NCBI RefSeq assembly: GCF_036014215.1
Contig: NZ_CP107921.1
Location: forward strand, 682,001-746,000
DNA length: 64,000 bases
Origin: Streptomyces sp. NBC_00440
Lineage (GTDB): Bacteria > Actinomycetota > Actinomycetes > Streptomycetales > Streptomycetaceae
Direction of reading: 5' to 3'
The notes below the pieces were generated by a model. That model had not been told where the DNA came from. It saw only the letters and a list, made by a program, of their open reading frames with translations, and made no database searches. Positions 43,010 to 52,316 of the stretch are shown in pieces. The position numbers and the translations under genes are program-made. How positions within the stretch are numbered: position 1 is the first letter of the stretch; each line of letters opens with the position of its first letter.

Positions 43010-43431
43010 CAGCGCCGGACAGGACTCCCGGCGCCGACGACCCGGACGGCGGCGCGGACGGCCACCGGCCGGCCACGGCCACCGGGCGCTGGTGGGAGAG
43101 CGGGGAGGAGCCGGACTACCGGGCAACCCTGGCCAACGAGCGCACCCTGCTTTCCTGGCTGCGCGCCGCCCTGGCCCTCCTGGCCGGAGCACTCGGCGTC
43201 CTCCAACTGGTCCGTATCTCCCCCACCGCCCTGCGGCTGGCGCTGGCAAGCTACCTGGTCGCCCTGTCCGTGGGCTCGACGCTCATCGGCTACCGGCAGT
43301 GGCGGCGGCGACAGGCCAGCATGCGGCGCCGTGAGGCGTTCGGCCACTCGGAACTTCCCGCCTTCCTCGCGCTGGCGCTCCTGATGCTGGCGGCACTCGT
43401 CGTCGCCGTGGTCGCCGTCGGCCCCTACTGA
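43006..43431 (+). CDS. DUF202 (YidH-like) membrane protein
   Basis: The 141-residue protein has DYRATLANERTLLSWLRAAL, the DUF202 signature (R-x-x-L-A-x-E-R-T-x-x-x-W), followed by three membrane helices (LALLAGALGVLQLV, LALASYLVALSVGSTLI, FLALALLMLAALVVAVVAV). The start GTG 43006 has no good ribosome site of its own but overlaps the stop of the small frame upstream. The function of the family is unknown. Confidence 0.8.
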   Translation: MTAPDRTPGADDPDGGADGHRPATATGRWWESGEEPDYRATLANERTLLSWLRAALALLAGALGVLQLVRISPTALRLALASYLVALSVGSTLIGYRQWRRRQASMRRREAFGHSELPAFLALALLMLAALVVAVVAVGPY

Positions 43432-43545
43432 CCGAGTGCGTGGACAGTGGGACGGGATCCCTCCCGTGCGATCAGATGTTGTGGGGCTCCCAGACCGGCA
43501 GCCAGACGTCGTTGGCCACGCCCTGCGGGGTCCCCGAGTCCGCGG

Positions 43546-45204
43546 TCAGACGGGGAGACGCTCCAGCACTCCCGCGAAATCCGTGTCCGGCGGAAGGGTC
43601 CCGAACGCCAGCCCCCGGTCCCCGGCCAGCCGGGACGCGCAGAAGGCGTCGGCGACAGCGGCCGGCGCGTGGCGGACGAGGAGCGATCCCTGGAGCACGA
43701 GCGCCGCGCGTTCGATCAGACGGCGGGCCCGCAGTGGGGCGTCCTCGGTGAGGACGAGTTGACCGCGCAGCTCCTGCCAGGCGGCGTCCAGTCGCCGGTC
43801 GGCGCCCGAGGCCGTCTCGATCTCGGTGCGGAAGGCGTCGACGGACTCGGACTCACGCGCCAGCGCGCGCAGCATGTCAAGGGCGTTGACGTTGCCCGAA
43901 CCCTCCCAGATGCCGTTGAGCGGGGCCTCGCGGTAGAGGCGCGGCATACCGGATGCCTCGTCATATCCGTTGCCACCAAGGCATTCCAGCGCCTCGGCGA
44001 CCGCTGCGGGCTGCCGTTTGCACACCCAGTACTTGCCGACTGCCGTGGCGAGCCGCAGGAACGCCCGTTCCCGGGCGTCGCCGCTCCGCCCCCGGTCGGC
44101 CGCCCCGGCGAGGCGAAGGGCGAGTGTGGTGGCGGCCTCGGACTCCACCGCGAGGTCGCCGATCACATTGCGCATCAGCGGCTGGTCGATCAACTTGGCG
44201 CCGAACACAGCGCGGTGGCGTACATGGTGGGCGGCCTGGGCCAGCGCGGCACGAGTGCCCGCAGCGGATCCGAGGACGCAGTCGAGGCGCGTCGAGGTCA
44301 CCATGTCGATGATGGTGCGTACGCCCTTGCCCTCGGGGCCGACGAGCCAGGCCACCGTGTCGTCGAACTCGGGCTCGCTGCTGGCGTTGGCACGGTTGCC
44401 GAGTTTGTCCTTGAGCCGCTGGATGCGGAAGGTGTTGCGGCTGCCGTCCGGCAGCACGCGTGGCACGAGGAAGCAGGACAGCCCGCCGGGCACCTGGGCC
44501 AGCACCAGGAAGAGGTCGTTCATCGGTGCGCTGGTGAACCACTTGTGACCGCGCAACCGCCAGGTCCCGTCGGGCTCTTCGGTGGCCGATGTGGTGTTGG
44601 CGCGCACGTCGGTGCCGCCCTGCTTCTCCGTCATGCCCATCCCGGCGAGCAGTCCTCGCTTGCCTGCGGGGGTACGCAGCCCGGGATCGTAGACGCGGCT
44701 GGTGAGGAGGGGCTCGTACGTGGCGGCGAGGCCGGGAGAATGGCGCAGCGCCGGGACCACCGCGTACGTCATGGAGACCGGGCACAGGTGCCCCGGCTCC
44801 ACCATCGTCATCAGCATGAACCCCGCGGCGCGGGCCACATGGGCGCCCGGGCGCTCGTCGGCCCAGGCCGCGCCGGCCAGGCCCGCACTCACGGAGGCGT
44901 CCATCAGGTGGTGGTAGGCGGGGTGGAACTCGACCTCGTCGATACGGTGGCCGTAGCGGTCGTGAGTGTGCAGCACCGGTTCATGGCGGTTGGCCTGGTC
45001 GGCCCAGCCCTGGGCTTCCTCGCCCGCGACGAAGCGGCCGAGGTCGTGGAGGTCCGCGGTGTGCCACGGCGCACCCTCACGGCACATGCCTTCCAGCAGC
45101 ACGGCGTCCTGGGCGGCGTCGTGCCCGGTCAGCGGCGGCGGCTGATTGGTCACTTCGTGGGTGGGGGCGGTGGGACGGCTGCGGGGAGCGGCGGTCGTGG
45201 GCAC
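43546..45204 (-). CDS. aidB: AidB-like acyl-CoA dehydrogenase family protein
   Basis: GTG 45204 has GGAGG upstream. The 552-residue protein is longer than typical acyl-CoA dehydrogenases and has the AidB features: an N-terminal extension before HPAYHHLMDASVSAGLAGAA, the FAD-binding GMGMTEKQGGTDVRANTT, WRLRGHKWFTSAPMNDLFLV, and CLGGNGYDEASGMPRLYREA with IWEGSGNVNALD. In E. coli AidB is linked to the alkylation response and binds DNA. The biochemical role is unclear. It lies beside a TetR gene on the same strand, 36 bases downstream of that gene's stop codon. Confidence 0.85.
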   Translation of the reverse strand: MPTTAAPRSRPTAPTHEVTNQPPPLTGHDAAQDAVLLEGMCREGAPWHTADLHDLGRFVAGEEAQGWADQANRHEPVLHTHDRYGHRIDEVEFHPAYHHLMDASVSAGLAGAAWADERPGAHVARAAGFMLMTMVEPGHLCPVSMTYAVVPALRHSPGLAATYEPLLTSRVYDPGLRTPAGKRGLLAGMGMTEKQGGTDVRANTTSATEEPDGTWRLRGHKWFTSAPMNDLFLVLAQVPGGLSCFLVPRVLPDGSRNTFRIQRLKDKLGNRANASSEPEFDDTVAWLVGPEGKGVRTIIDMVTSTRLDCVLGSAAGTRAALAQAAHHVRHRAVFGAKLIDQPLMRNVIGDLAVESEAATTLALRLAGAADRGRSGDARERAFLRLATAVGKYWVCKRQPAAVAEALECLGGNGYDEASGMPRLYREAPLNGIWEGSGNVNALDMLRALARESESVDAFRTEIETASGADRRLDAAWQELRGQLVLTEDAPLRARRLIERAALVLQGSLLVRHAPAAVADAFCASRLAGDRGLAFGTLPPDTDFAGVLERLPV

Positions 45205-45240
45205 GGTCTTCCCTCCGGGTGCGTACGTACGCGGATCGGC

Positions 45241-45861
45241 TCAGGGCTGCTGTGCGTCGGCCGGGACGCCCGCGCAGCGCAGCGCCATGGCGGTGAGTTC
45301 GGCGAGGAGTTCCTCGGTGGCCTTCTCGTCGTGGTGGCCGAGCGGGTCGACGAGCACCTCACCGATCGCCCCGGTGAGCGCTGCCGCCGTGATCTCGCCG
45401 TTCTGCGCGGGCAACAGGCCGTTCGCGATGCCCTCGTGGACGACCTCGGCGAACAGCGCCCGGTAGCGGCGCCGGAAGTCGAGGCGCTCGGCCCCGACCG
45501 CCGGTTCGGCGGGTGCGGCGAGCAGCGCGTATGCCAGTCCGCGGTTCTCCAGGGCGCGGCGGGCGAAGACCTGGATGCCTCGGCTGAGCCGCTCGGCGGG
45601 TGTCCCCGGCTCCTGGAGCACCTCGCCCAGGACTTCCACCTCACGTCCCGCGGCGCGTCGGAACACCTCGACGGCGAGCGCCCCCTTGGACGGGAAGTGC
45701 TGGTACACCGAACCGGCCGCGATGCCCGCCGCATCGGCGACGGCGGTCACCGACGCTTGTGACCAGCCGACTTCCGTGACCACCGAGGTGGCACATGCGA
45801 CGAGGTGCTCTCTGGCGGCTTGGAGCCGGTCGATTTCGGCGGTGGTCTTGCGGTAGGCCAT
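45241..45861 (-). CDS. TetR-family transcriptional regulator
   Basis: ATG 45861 starts a 206-residue protein; the frame is open to 46050 but that part has no HTH. The DNA-binding domain is at residues 12-60 (AAREHLVACATSVVTEVGWS, VADAAGIAAGSVYQHFPSKG). The rest is a helical ligand domain with HHDEKATEELLAELTAMALR. It has no ribosome site, which is compatible with a leaderless transcript. It precedes the aidB-like gene and probably regulates that unit. A small inverted repeat TGAA-N6-TTCA at 45870-45883 overlaps its promoter. Confidence 0.85.
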   Translation of the reverse strand: MAYRKTTAEIDRLQAAREHLVACATSVVTEVGWSQASVTAVADAAGIAAGSVYQHFPSKGALAVEVFRRAAGREVEVLGEVLQEPGTPAERLSRGIQVFARRALENRGLAYALLAAPAEPAVGAERLDFRRRYRALFAEVVHEGIANGLLPAQNGEITAAALTGAIGEVLVDPLGHHDEKATEELLAELTAMALRCAGVPADAQQP

Positions 45862-46186
45862 GAAAGAAGTGAACCACCATTCAGAGTTTCCCGCCATGGC
45901 CACCACCACCGGCACGGCCCGGCAGGAGACATGCCGCACCTCAGCACCCCGCAGGACAGCCCGGTCCGCCCAGCCGGCGCCGCCCCTCACCCGGGGCACA
46001 GGCCCGCACGACCGGGCGTACGCCGTCCGGGGGAACGGCCGACCGGCCAAGGAATTGGGTAAGGAGACATTACGGCTGATTCTTGGTCTTATGGGTTATT
46101 CCGTCTGTGGGCCCGTCTCCGGGCCACCGCCCGACGGACGGAGCAACCCTCCGGATCCTCGAAGAAACGATCGGCAGGACCGGCCC
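45862..46186. other. divergent promoter region of the TetR and phosphatase genes
   Basis: The 325-bp gap includes TGAA-N6-TTCA at 45870-45883, a possible TetR-type half-site pair. It also has a less GC-rich patch at 46046-46105 suited to a promoter for the phosphatase. ATG 46091 is an alternative in-frame start for the phosphatase but has a weaker context. Confidence 0.45.
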
Positions 46187-48949
46187 ATGGGTGAGCGCAA
46201 GGCGTCGTTCGGGTCCTCGCGGGGGCGCCGTTTCTCGCTGCCGGGTGTACGCAGCGTCGCGGGCCAGATGTTCGTCCTGCAGGTGGTTGTCGTGGCGGTG
46301 CTGATCGTGGCCGCGGTGGTGGCGCTCGCGCTGCAGGTCCGGCGCAACCGCACGATGGACGCCCGCCACCGGACGCTCGACGTGGCCCAGGCCTTCGCAC
46401 AGGCACCCGGCACGGCAGCAGCGTTGACCAGCGCCAATCCGACCGCGATCCTGCAGCCGCGGGCCGAGAAAGTCCGTAAGTCGACCGACATCGACTTCGT
46501 CGTGGTGTTCAGCACGACAGGGATCCGCTACACCCATCCCGACCCGAAACTGATCGGCAAGCATGTCGTCGGCCCGTACAAGTCAGCCATCACGCACGGC
46601 GCCTTCACCCGGACCTTCACCGCGAGCCAGGGCCCCGCCGTGGACTCGATCGTCCCCGTCATGCGACCCGACGGGAAGGTCGTGGGCCTGGTGTCGGTCG
46701 CGATCACGGTGGCGGACGTGGAGAGCGCGGCGAACCGCCAGCTGCCGGTGCTGCTGGGCGCGGCGGCGGGGGTACTGGTGTTGGCGGCAGGCAGCTCGGT
46801 ACTGGTGTCGCGTCGGCTGCGGCGGCAGACCCACGGGCTGGGGCCGGCGGAGATGACGCGGATGTACGAGCACCATGACGCGGTGCTGCACGCGGTGCGG
46901 GAGGGCGTGGTGATCGTCGACCAGGACGGGCGGCTGCTGCTGGCCAACGACGAGGCGCGGCGCTTGCTGGAGCTGCCCGCGGACGCGGAGGGGCGACCCG
47001 TCGCGGAGTTGGGGCTGGCACCGGCTGTGGCGGAGCTGCTCGGCTCGCTGCGGCCGGCGAGCGACGAGGTGCACCGGGCAGGGGACCGGCTGCTGGGCGT
47101 CAATGTGCGGCCGGCGGCGGACGGCGGCGGACGGCCGGCGATGTATGTGGCAACGCTGCGGGACACCACGGAGCTTGCAGCGCTGACGGGGCGGGCGGAG
47201 ATGGCACGGGGGCGGCTGACGCTTCTGTACGAGGCGGGGGTACGGATCGGGACCACCTTGGACGCGAAGCGCACGGCGGAGGAACTGGCGGAGGTGACGA
47301 TGCCGCGGTTCGCGGACCTCGTCACCGTCGACCTGGCCGATGCCGTGGTGCAGGGGCAGGAGCTGGGGTGGGCAAGCACGGAGATGCACCGGGTGGCCCT
47401 GCGCGGGGTACGGGCCGACGCGCCGGTGGCCCCGGTCGGCGATGTGGTGCAGTTGATCCCCACGACACAGCAGACGGAGGGGCCGGCCCCGGACCGAGGG
47501 GGCCTGATCGCCGATCTGCGTACCGAGCAGGACTGGCGAACCCACGATCCCGAGCGTGCGGCGATGATCCTCGACCACGGCCTCCATTCGCTGATCGCGG
47601 TGCCGCTGCTGGCCCGCGGGACGGTGCTGGGCAGGGCCTGCTTCTGGCGCTCGGAGCAGGCGCAGCCGTTCGAGGCGGACGATCTGTCCTTCGCCGAGGA
47701 GCTGGCCGCCCGGGCAGCCGTGTGTCTGGACAACGCCCGTCGCTTCACCCGGGAGCACGGCGTGGCCGTCGCTCTGCAGCGCAGCCTGCTGCCCCGTGGG
47801 CTGTCCGGGCAGACGGCGGTGGAAGCCGCCCACCGTTATCTGCCCGCCCAGGCCGGCGTGGGCGGGGACTGGTTCGACGTCATCCCCCTGCCCGGGGCCC
47901 GGGTGGCTCTGGTGGTGGGCGACGTGGTCGGGCACGGGCTGCACGCCGCGGCCACCATGGGCCGGCTACGGACGGCGGTGCACAACTTCTCGGCCCTGGA
48001 CCTGGCGCCCGACGAACTGCTGGGATACCTGGACGAGTTGGTCGTCCGGATCGACGCCGACGAGGGCACAGGCGACGAATGGCCCGGGGTGACCGGGGCG
48101 ACCTGCCTGTACGCCGTCTACGACCCGGTGGCCGGCCACTGCCGGGTGGCCCGGGCGGGCCACCTCGGGCCCGCACTGGTGCATCCGGACGGCACGGTCA
48201 CGTTCCCGGATGTGCCGCTCTCCCCGCCGCTCGGGCTCGGCGGCCAGCCGTTCGAGATCGCCGAACTGTCCCTTGCCGAGGGCAGCCAGCTGGTGCTGTA
48301 CACCGACGGGCTCGTGGAGGACCGCGACCGGGACGTCGACACGGGTCTGGACCTGCTGCGGGAAGCCCTGACCGGGCACCCCGGGCGGGGCCCGGAGCAG
48401 ACCTGCCAGGCGGTCATCGACTCCGTCCTGCTGCCGCAGCCCAGCGACGACGTCGCGCTGCTGGTGGCCCGCACCCGTCTGCTGGGCCCGGGACAGGTGG
48501 CCGAGTGGGAGGTGCCGTCCGATCCGGCGGCGGTCGCGTCCGTACGCAACGACGCCAGCCGGCAGCTGGCGGACTGGGGGCTGGACGAGATCGCCTTCAC
48601 CACCGAACTGATCCTGTCGGAGCTGATCACGAACGCCATCCGGTACGGCACGCCTCCGGTACGGGTACGGCTGCTGCGGGACCGCACCCTGATCTGCGAG
48701 GTCTCGGACGGTTCCAGCACGTCCCCGCACCTGCGCCAGGCGAAGTCCACTGATGAGGGCGGCCGCGGACTGTTCCTGGTTGCCAGACTCGCGCAGCACT
48801 GGGGCACTCGGTACACCCCGACCGGCAAGGTCATCTGGACCGAACAGGCTCTGCACAACGGCACCGGGGAAGTGAACCTCGACCTCGCCGACCTCTTCCT
48901 CGAACACGGGGTACCGCCCGATGACCTCGGCGATGACGAGAGTCCGTGA
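46187..48949 (+). CDS. membrane sensor PAS-GAF-PP2C (SpoIIE-like) phosphatase with ATPase domain
   Basis: ATG 46187 follows GGCAGGACC. The 920 residues begin with a membrane helix (about 26-48, MFVLQVVVVAVLIVAAVVAL), then an extracytoplasmic sensor (about 55-180, with GIRYTHPDPKLIGKHVVGPY). A second helix (about 185-205) and PAS (DGRLLLANDEARRLLELP) follow. Next come GAF (LLYEAGVRIGTTLDAKRTAE), PP2C (GVGGDWFDVIPL, VGDVVGHGLHAAATMG, LVLYTDGLVEDRDRD) and HATPase_c (LSELITNAIRYGTPPVRV, GRGLFLVARLAQHWG). The sensor resembles DcuS/CitA-type PAS. It is the membrane-bound relative of the protein at 6420-8822. It should control a sigma-factor cascade. Confidence 0.9.
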   Translation: MGERKASFGSSRGRRFSLPGVRSVAGQMFVLQVVVVAVLIVAAVVALALQVRRNRTMDARHRTLDVAQAFAQAPGTAAALTSANPTAILQPRAEKVRKSTDIDFVVVFSTTGIRYTHPDPKLIGKHVVGPYKSAITHGAFTRTFTASQGPAVDSIVPVMRPDGKVVGLVSVAITVADVESAANRQLPVLLGAAAGVLVLAAGSSVLVSRRLRRQTHGLGPAEMTRMYEHHDAVLHAVREGVVIVDQDGRLLLANDEARRLLELPADAEGRPVAELGLAPAVAELLGSLRPASDEVHRAGDRLLGVNVRPAADGGGRPAMYVATLRDTTELAALTGRAEMARGRLTLLYEAGVRIGTTLDAKRTAEELAEVTMPRFADLVTVDLADAVVQGQELGWASTEMHRVALRGVRADAPVAPVGDVVQLIPTTQQTEGPAPDRGGLIADLRTEQDWRTHDPERAAMILDHGLHSLIAVPLLARGTVLGRACFWRSEQAQPFEADDLSFAEELAARAAVCLDNARRFTREHGVAVALQRSLLPRGLSGQTAVEAAHRYLPAQAGVGGDWFDVIPLPGARVALVVGDVVGHGLHAAATMGRLRTAVHNFSALDLAPDELLGYLDELVVRIDADEGTGDEWPGVTGATCLYAVYDPVAGHCRVARAGHLGPALVHPDGTVTFPDVPLSPPLGLGGQPFEIAELSLAEGSQLVLYTDGLVEDRDRDVDTGLDLLREALTGHPGRGPEQTCQAVIDSVLLPQPSDDVALLVARTRLLGPGQVAEWEVPSDPAAVASVRNDASRQLADWGLDEIAFTTELILSELITNAIRYGTPPVRVRLLRDRTLICEVSDGSSTSPHLRQAKSTDEGGRGLFLVARLAQHWGTRYTPTGKVIWTEQALHNGTGEVNLDLADLFLEHGVPPDDLGDDESP

Positions 48950-48969
48950 CGGTGCTCGACGGCATGGGC

Positions 48970-48988
48970 GGCACCGGCGACCGGTGCC
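48970..48988. terminator. hairpin between convergent phosphatase and kinase genes
   Basis: GGCACCGG-CGA-CCGGTGCC is a perfect 8-bp stem with a 3-base loop. It lies 21 bases after the phosphatase stop and 8 bases from the kinase stop on the other strand, so it can serve both. Confidence 0.6.
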
Positions 48989-48995
48989 ACCCGGG

Positions 48996-51236
48996 TCAGC
49001 CCGACTTCGGCGGCCTCTGCGTGTCGAAGGCGAACAGAGTGTTCTTGGCCGCGGCCACGATCACCGCACGCCCCGCAAGAGTCACGCGCGGGCTTGCGCC
49101 CTGCTCCCCCGTCAAACCGTCGGCCCGCGGATCTGTTGTCCACAGGGGTTCGCCACCGCGCGGTGACAGCGCGACGACCCGGCCGGTGGCCGAGCTGAAA
49201 TACAGCGCCCCGGCCCCCGCCACGGGGCCCGAAGCACCCTCCACGCCGGTCTGGCGCGACCACTTCTTCCGGCCGGTCTCGGGGTCGAGCGCCGTGACGA
49301 GACCGATCTGCCCGCTCACGTAGACGGTGCCGTCCGCCATGCCGGGCGTCCCCGCGTAAGTCCTGGGCAGCCGGGAGTACGTGACCTTCCGCGAGGCCGG
49401 GTCGACCCGCGCCACCCCGTCGTAGCCGGCCATCGCCGTTCCCTCCATGTGTTCGTGAAGGAGTACGAGCCTGCCGTTGGCGGCGCCCATCGGCACGGCG
49501 GGGCCGTTGACCGCGATGGGCCTGCCCAGCGTCCCCGAGGCGCGGTCCACCACGTACAGGGTGGAGTGGCGCACCTCCAGGTTGTTCACCTCCGTATCGG
49601 GGGCGCACATCGCGAGGAGCTGTGGGCCCAGCGGGACGGGAGCGCACCGCGTACCCGCGGGGAACGATGTCCGCCAGGCGACCGCGCCGCTGTGCGCGTC
49701 CCGGGCCTCCAAGCGGGAGTTGGAAGAGTCGACCGTCACGACGGATGAGCCGATCACAAGGGCATCCTGCGACCGGCCGGTGACGGCCTGCGACTCGGCG
49801 CCGGACGGCACGGACCACAGCTCCCGGCCGCTGTTCGCGTCGAGCGCCACCACCTCGTTGGGAGGGCCCTGCGGGGCGTTCTGGGCGGCGAAGCGGTAAC
49901 CGAGCACCGTGTCGTCGGTGGCGCCCACCAGGTGCATGCCCTCGACGGGGACGCCCGGGCTCTTCGCCGTCCACACCCGCGAGCCGTCCCGGGCCCTGAG
50001 ACGGGTCGCGACGACACCGCCGCCCCCGCAGAACAGCGCGTCGCCGCGCGCGACGCAACGCAGCTCGTCAGGAATGTCCTTGCGGCCGCCCTGCACGGTC
50101 CTGCGCCACGGCTGGAATCCGTCCGGGAGTGCGCCACCCGGCGCCGCAACGACGCTGTTGCCCTTGTCGCCGCCGCTGTTCCCCCCGAAGCCGCCCGCCT
50201 GGAGCGCGGTGACTCCCCCGCCGATCGCTGCCACCGCGACCGCCGTCGCGAGCACAGGACGCCAACGGCGACGCAGACGGCGGCCGATCGCGGTGCTCCC
50301 TGTATCGGGACCGGCCGGGGCGGTGGTCGGTGCGGCCGACGCGGGGGCGGCCGGCGTCGCGAGGTGATGCTGGGTGTTCACATCGCGGGTGCAGCCCGCG
50401 CCGACCCCGTTCGCGTCGGTCCCACCGAGGTCGGCCGGCAGGTCCCGCAACAGTACGAGGAGTTCGTCCGCCGAGGGGCGCCCCTCGGGCTCCTTGGCCA
50501 GGCACGGCTCGACGACCGCGCGCAAAGCGCCCGGCACGGCGTCCAGCGACGGCTCCTCGTGCACCACCTGATACGCCGTCATGTACGGACTGTCCGCGTC
50601 GAAGGGCCCTTGCCCCGTCGCCGCGTACACCAGCAGCGTCCCCAGCGAGAAGACATCGGACCGCGGCCCCACACCACGCGGCGCCTGCAACTGCTCCGGC
50701 GACATGAAGGGCGGCGTACCGATGACCCGCCCGGTCATCGTCAGTGTCTGCTGGTCCACGGCGCGCGAAATGCCGAAGTCGATGACGCGCGGGCCCTCGG
50801 GCGAGAGCACGACGTTCGAGGGCTTCAGGTCACGGTGGACGACGCCGACCCGGTGGATGTCGCGCAGCGCCTCCGCCAGCCCGATGGCGAGCCTCCGCAG
50901 CTCCGCTCCGTCCAGCGGGCCGTCAGCGGCGATGCGCTGGGCGAGCGTGTGCCCCTCGATATAGGTCGTCGCCATCCACGGCTGCTCGGCCTCAGGCGCT
51001 GCGTCGACCACGGCGGCGGTGAACGCGCCGCTCACCCGCCTCGCCGCGGCCACCTCCTGCCGGAAACGGATGCGGAACTCGTCGTCCCCCGCGAACTGCT
51101 GGTGGATGAGTTTGATCGCGACAGGTCGCCCCGAGCTCGTACGGGCCAGAAAGACCGTGCCCATGCCACCCGAGCCGAGCCGCGCCTCCAGCGGATAGCC
51201 GCCGATCTCGGCTGGGTCACCTCCGCGCAGCGACAC
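48996..51236 (-). CDS. AfsK-like Ser/Thr protein kinase with PQQ beta-propeller
   Basis: GTG 51236 follows GGGAGG; the frame continues to 51332 but the kinase fold starts at EIGGYPLEARLGSGGMGTVF. The kinase domain (about 10-270) is complete: GSGGMG loop, VAIKLI Lys, VVHRDLKPSNVVL, VIDFGIS and GTPPFMSPEQ. A Pro/Ala-rich linker leads to one membrane segment (VLATAVAVAAIGGGVTAL, about 330). After it, a C-terminal propeller has repeats such as VALDANSGRELW and TALDPETGRKKWSRQ. This fusion, about 746 residues, is the layout of AfsK, a regulator of secondary metabolism and growth in streptomycetes. The exact AfsK orthologue cannot be confirmed here. Confidence 0.88.
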   Translation of the reverse strand: MSLRGGDPAEIGGYPLEARLGSGGMGTVFLARTSSGRPVAIKLIHQQFAGDDEFRIRFRQEVAAARRVSGAFTAAVVDAAPEAEQPWMATTYIEGHTLAQRIAADGPLDGAELRRLAIGLAEALRDIHRVGVVHRDLKPSNVVLSPEGPRVIDFGISRAVDQQTLTMTGRVIGTPPFMSPEQLQAPRGVGPRSDVFSLGTLLVYAATGQGPFDADSPYMTAYQVVHEEPSLDAVPGALRAVVEPCLAKEPEGRPSADELLVLLRDLPADLGGTDANGVGAGCTRDVNTQHHLATPAAPASAAPTTAPAGPDTGSTAIGRRLRRRWRPVLATAVAVAAIGGGVTALQAGGFGGNSGGDKGNSVVAAPGGALPDGFQPWRRTVQGGRKDIPDELRCVARGDALFCGGGGVVATRLRARDGSRVWTAKSPGVPVEGMHLVGATDDTVLGYRFAAQNAPQGPPNEVVALDANSGRELWSVPSGAESQAVTGRSQDALVIGSSVVTVDSSNSRLEARDAHSGAVAWRTSFPAGTRCAPVPLGPQLLAMCAPDTEVNNLEVRHSTLYVVDRASGTLGRPIAVNGPAVPMGAANGRLVLLHEHMEGTAMAGYDGVARVDPASRKVTYSRLPRTYAGTPGMADGTVYVSGQIGLVTALDPETGRKKWSRQTGVEGASGPVAGAGALYFSSATGRVVALSPRGGEPLWTTDPRADGLTGEQGASPRVTLAGRAVIVAAAKNTLFAFDTQRPPKSG

Positions 51237-51427
51237 TCTTCCCGACCTCCCGTCCCCCGTGCACCTCTGCCACCACGGGCCTGCGTACCTGTCCTGCACA
51301 CAAACTAGCCGCTGGGCAGTACGGAAGAGCAATGCGGGTGACGAACAGGGAGCCGGGAGCCGCTCCCGTACCGCACATCCCTGACGAGGACGGCGCGGTG
51401 CCGGGCGGGGAGGCGAGGCGGCAGTGC

Positions 51428-52258
51428 TCAGAGCGCGGGGCCCCCGGCGGCGGCCGGCATCTTCTCGATGAGGTCAGCAGCGCGCGGGGTGCTGACCTCG
51501 GCCCGGGCAGCGGTCTGCAACTGCTTGGACCGGGCAACGCGTTCCGGATCCGTGACCAGGCCGTTCAGCGCCGCGCGAAGGGTCTCGGCGGTGGCGTCAG
51601 CGGTGTCCACACGCCGGGCGACGCCGAGTTCCACGAGCCGGTCGGCGTTCATGAACTGCTCGGCGCCCTGCGGCACAGCGATCATGGGAACGCCGGCGAG
51701 GAGCCCTTCACCGCAGCCGCCCATGCCGGCGTGGGTGATGAAGGCGTCGGCCTGTTCCAGGACCGCCCGCTGCGGGACCCAGGAGTGCACCTCGACGTTG
51801 GGCGGGATGGTGCCGAGCTCCTCGGGGTCGGTGTACTTGCCGATCTGGAGTACGACGTGCCAGCCGGGCAGGTCGCCGAAGGCCGCGATGCACTGGCGGT
51901 AGAACTCGGGCCGGCGCGTGTACGCCGAGCCGAGCGAGATCAGCAACACGTTGTCGGCGGTCGCCGGGCGGGTCCAGCCGTCCGTGTCCGCTCGGCTGTC
52001 GAAGCAGGGGCCGACGAAGGTCACCGCGCCGGTGTCGACCCGATCGGCGTGCGGCTGCATCGCTCGCGGGATCAGGGCGAGCGCTCGGGCGGGCGGGCCG
52101 GAGAACGTGTCCACGTCCGTGGTGGTCGCACCGCAGCCGGCGAGCCACCGTGCGAACCTGTCCCGGTACGCGTCGGCGCCCGGCAACTTCCGCAGATGCA
52201 CAACATGACTGACGAAGGGGATGCCGACCATCGCGATATGGACGCGGCGTCGGGACAT
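51428..52258 (-). pseudogene. macrolide-type UDP-glycosyltransferase with large in-frame deletion
   Basis: The 276 residues match OleD-type macrolide glycosyltransferases from memory, but the family is about 400-430 residues. The start HIAMVGIPFVSH aligns with the OleD beginning, then the sequence jumps to a segment like OleD residue 150 onward (DTFSGPPARALALIPRAMQP, HADRVDTGAVTFVG). The C-terminal sugar-nucleotide domain is intact (NVEVHSWVPQRAVLEQADAF, ITHAGMGGCGEGLLAGVPMI). Roughly 125 residues of the N-terminal acceptor-binding domain are missing without a frameshift. It probably cannot bind its acceptor, although the frame and codon use are still intact. Confidence 0.75.
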
Positions 52259-52316
52259 GGGCGATCACTCGTTTCTGGCGCGGGACGGGTGCGGGCGGTG
52301 TGGCGAGGACGCGGTG

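Noticed and set aside
43447..45762. A 771-codon plus-strand frame opposite the AidB-like and TetR genes
   Set aside because: The minus-strand genes have good ribosome sites and family motifs; the plus-strand product has none.
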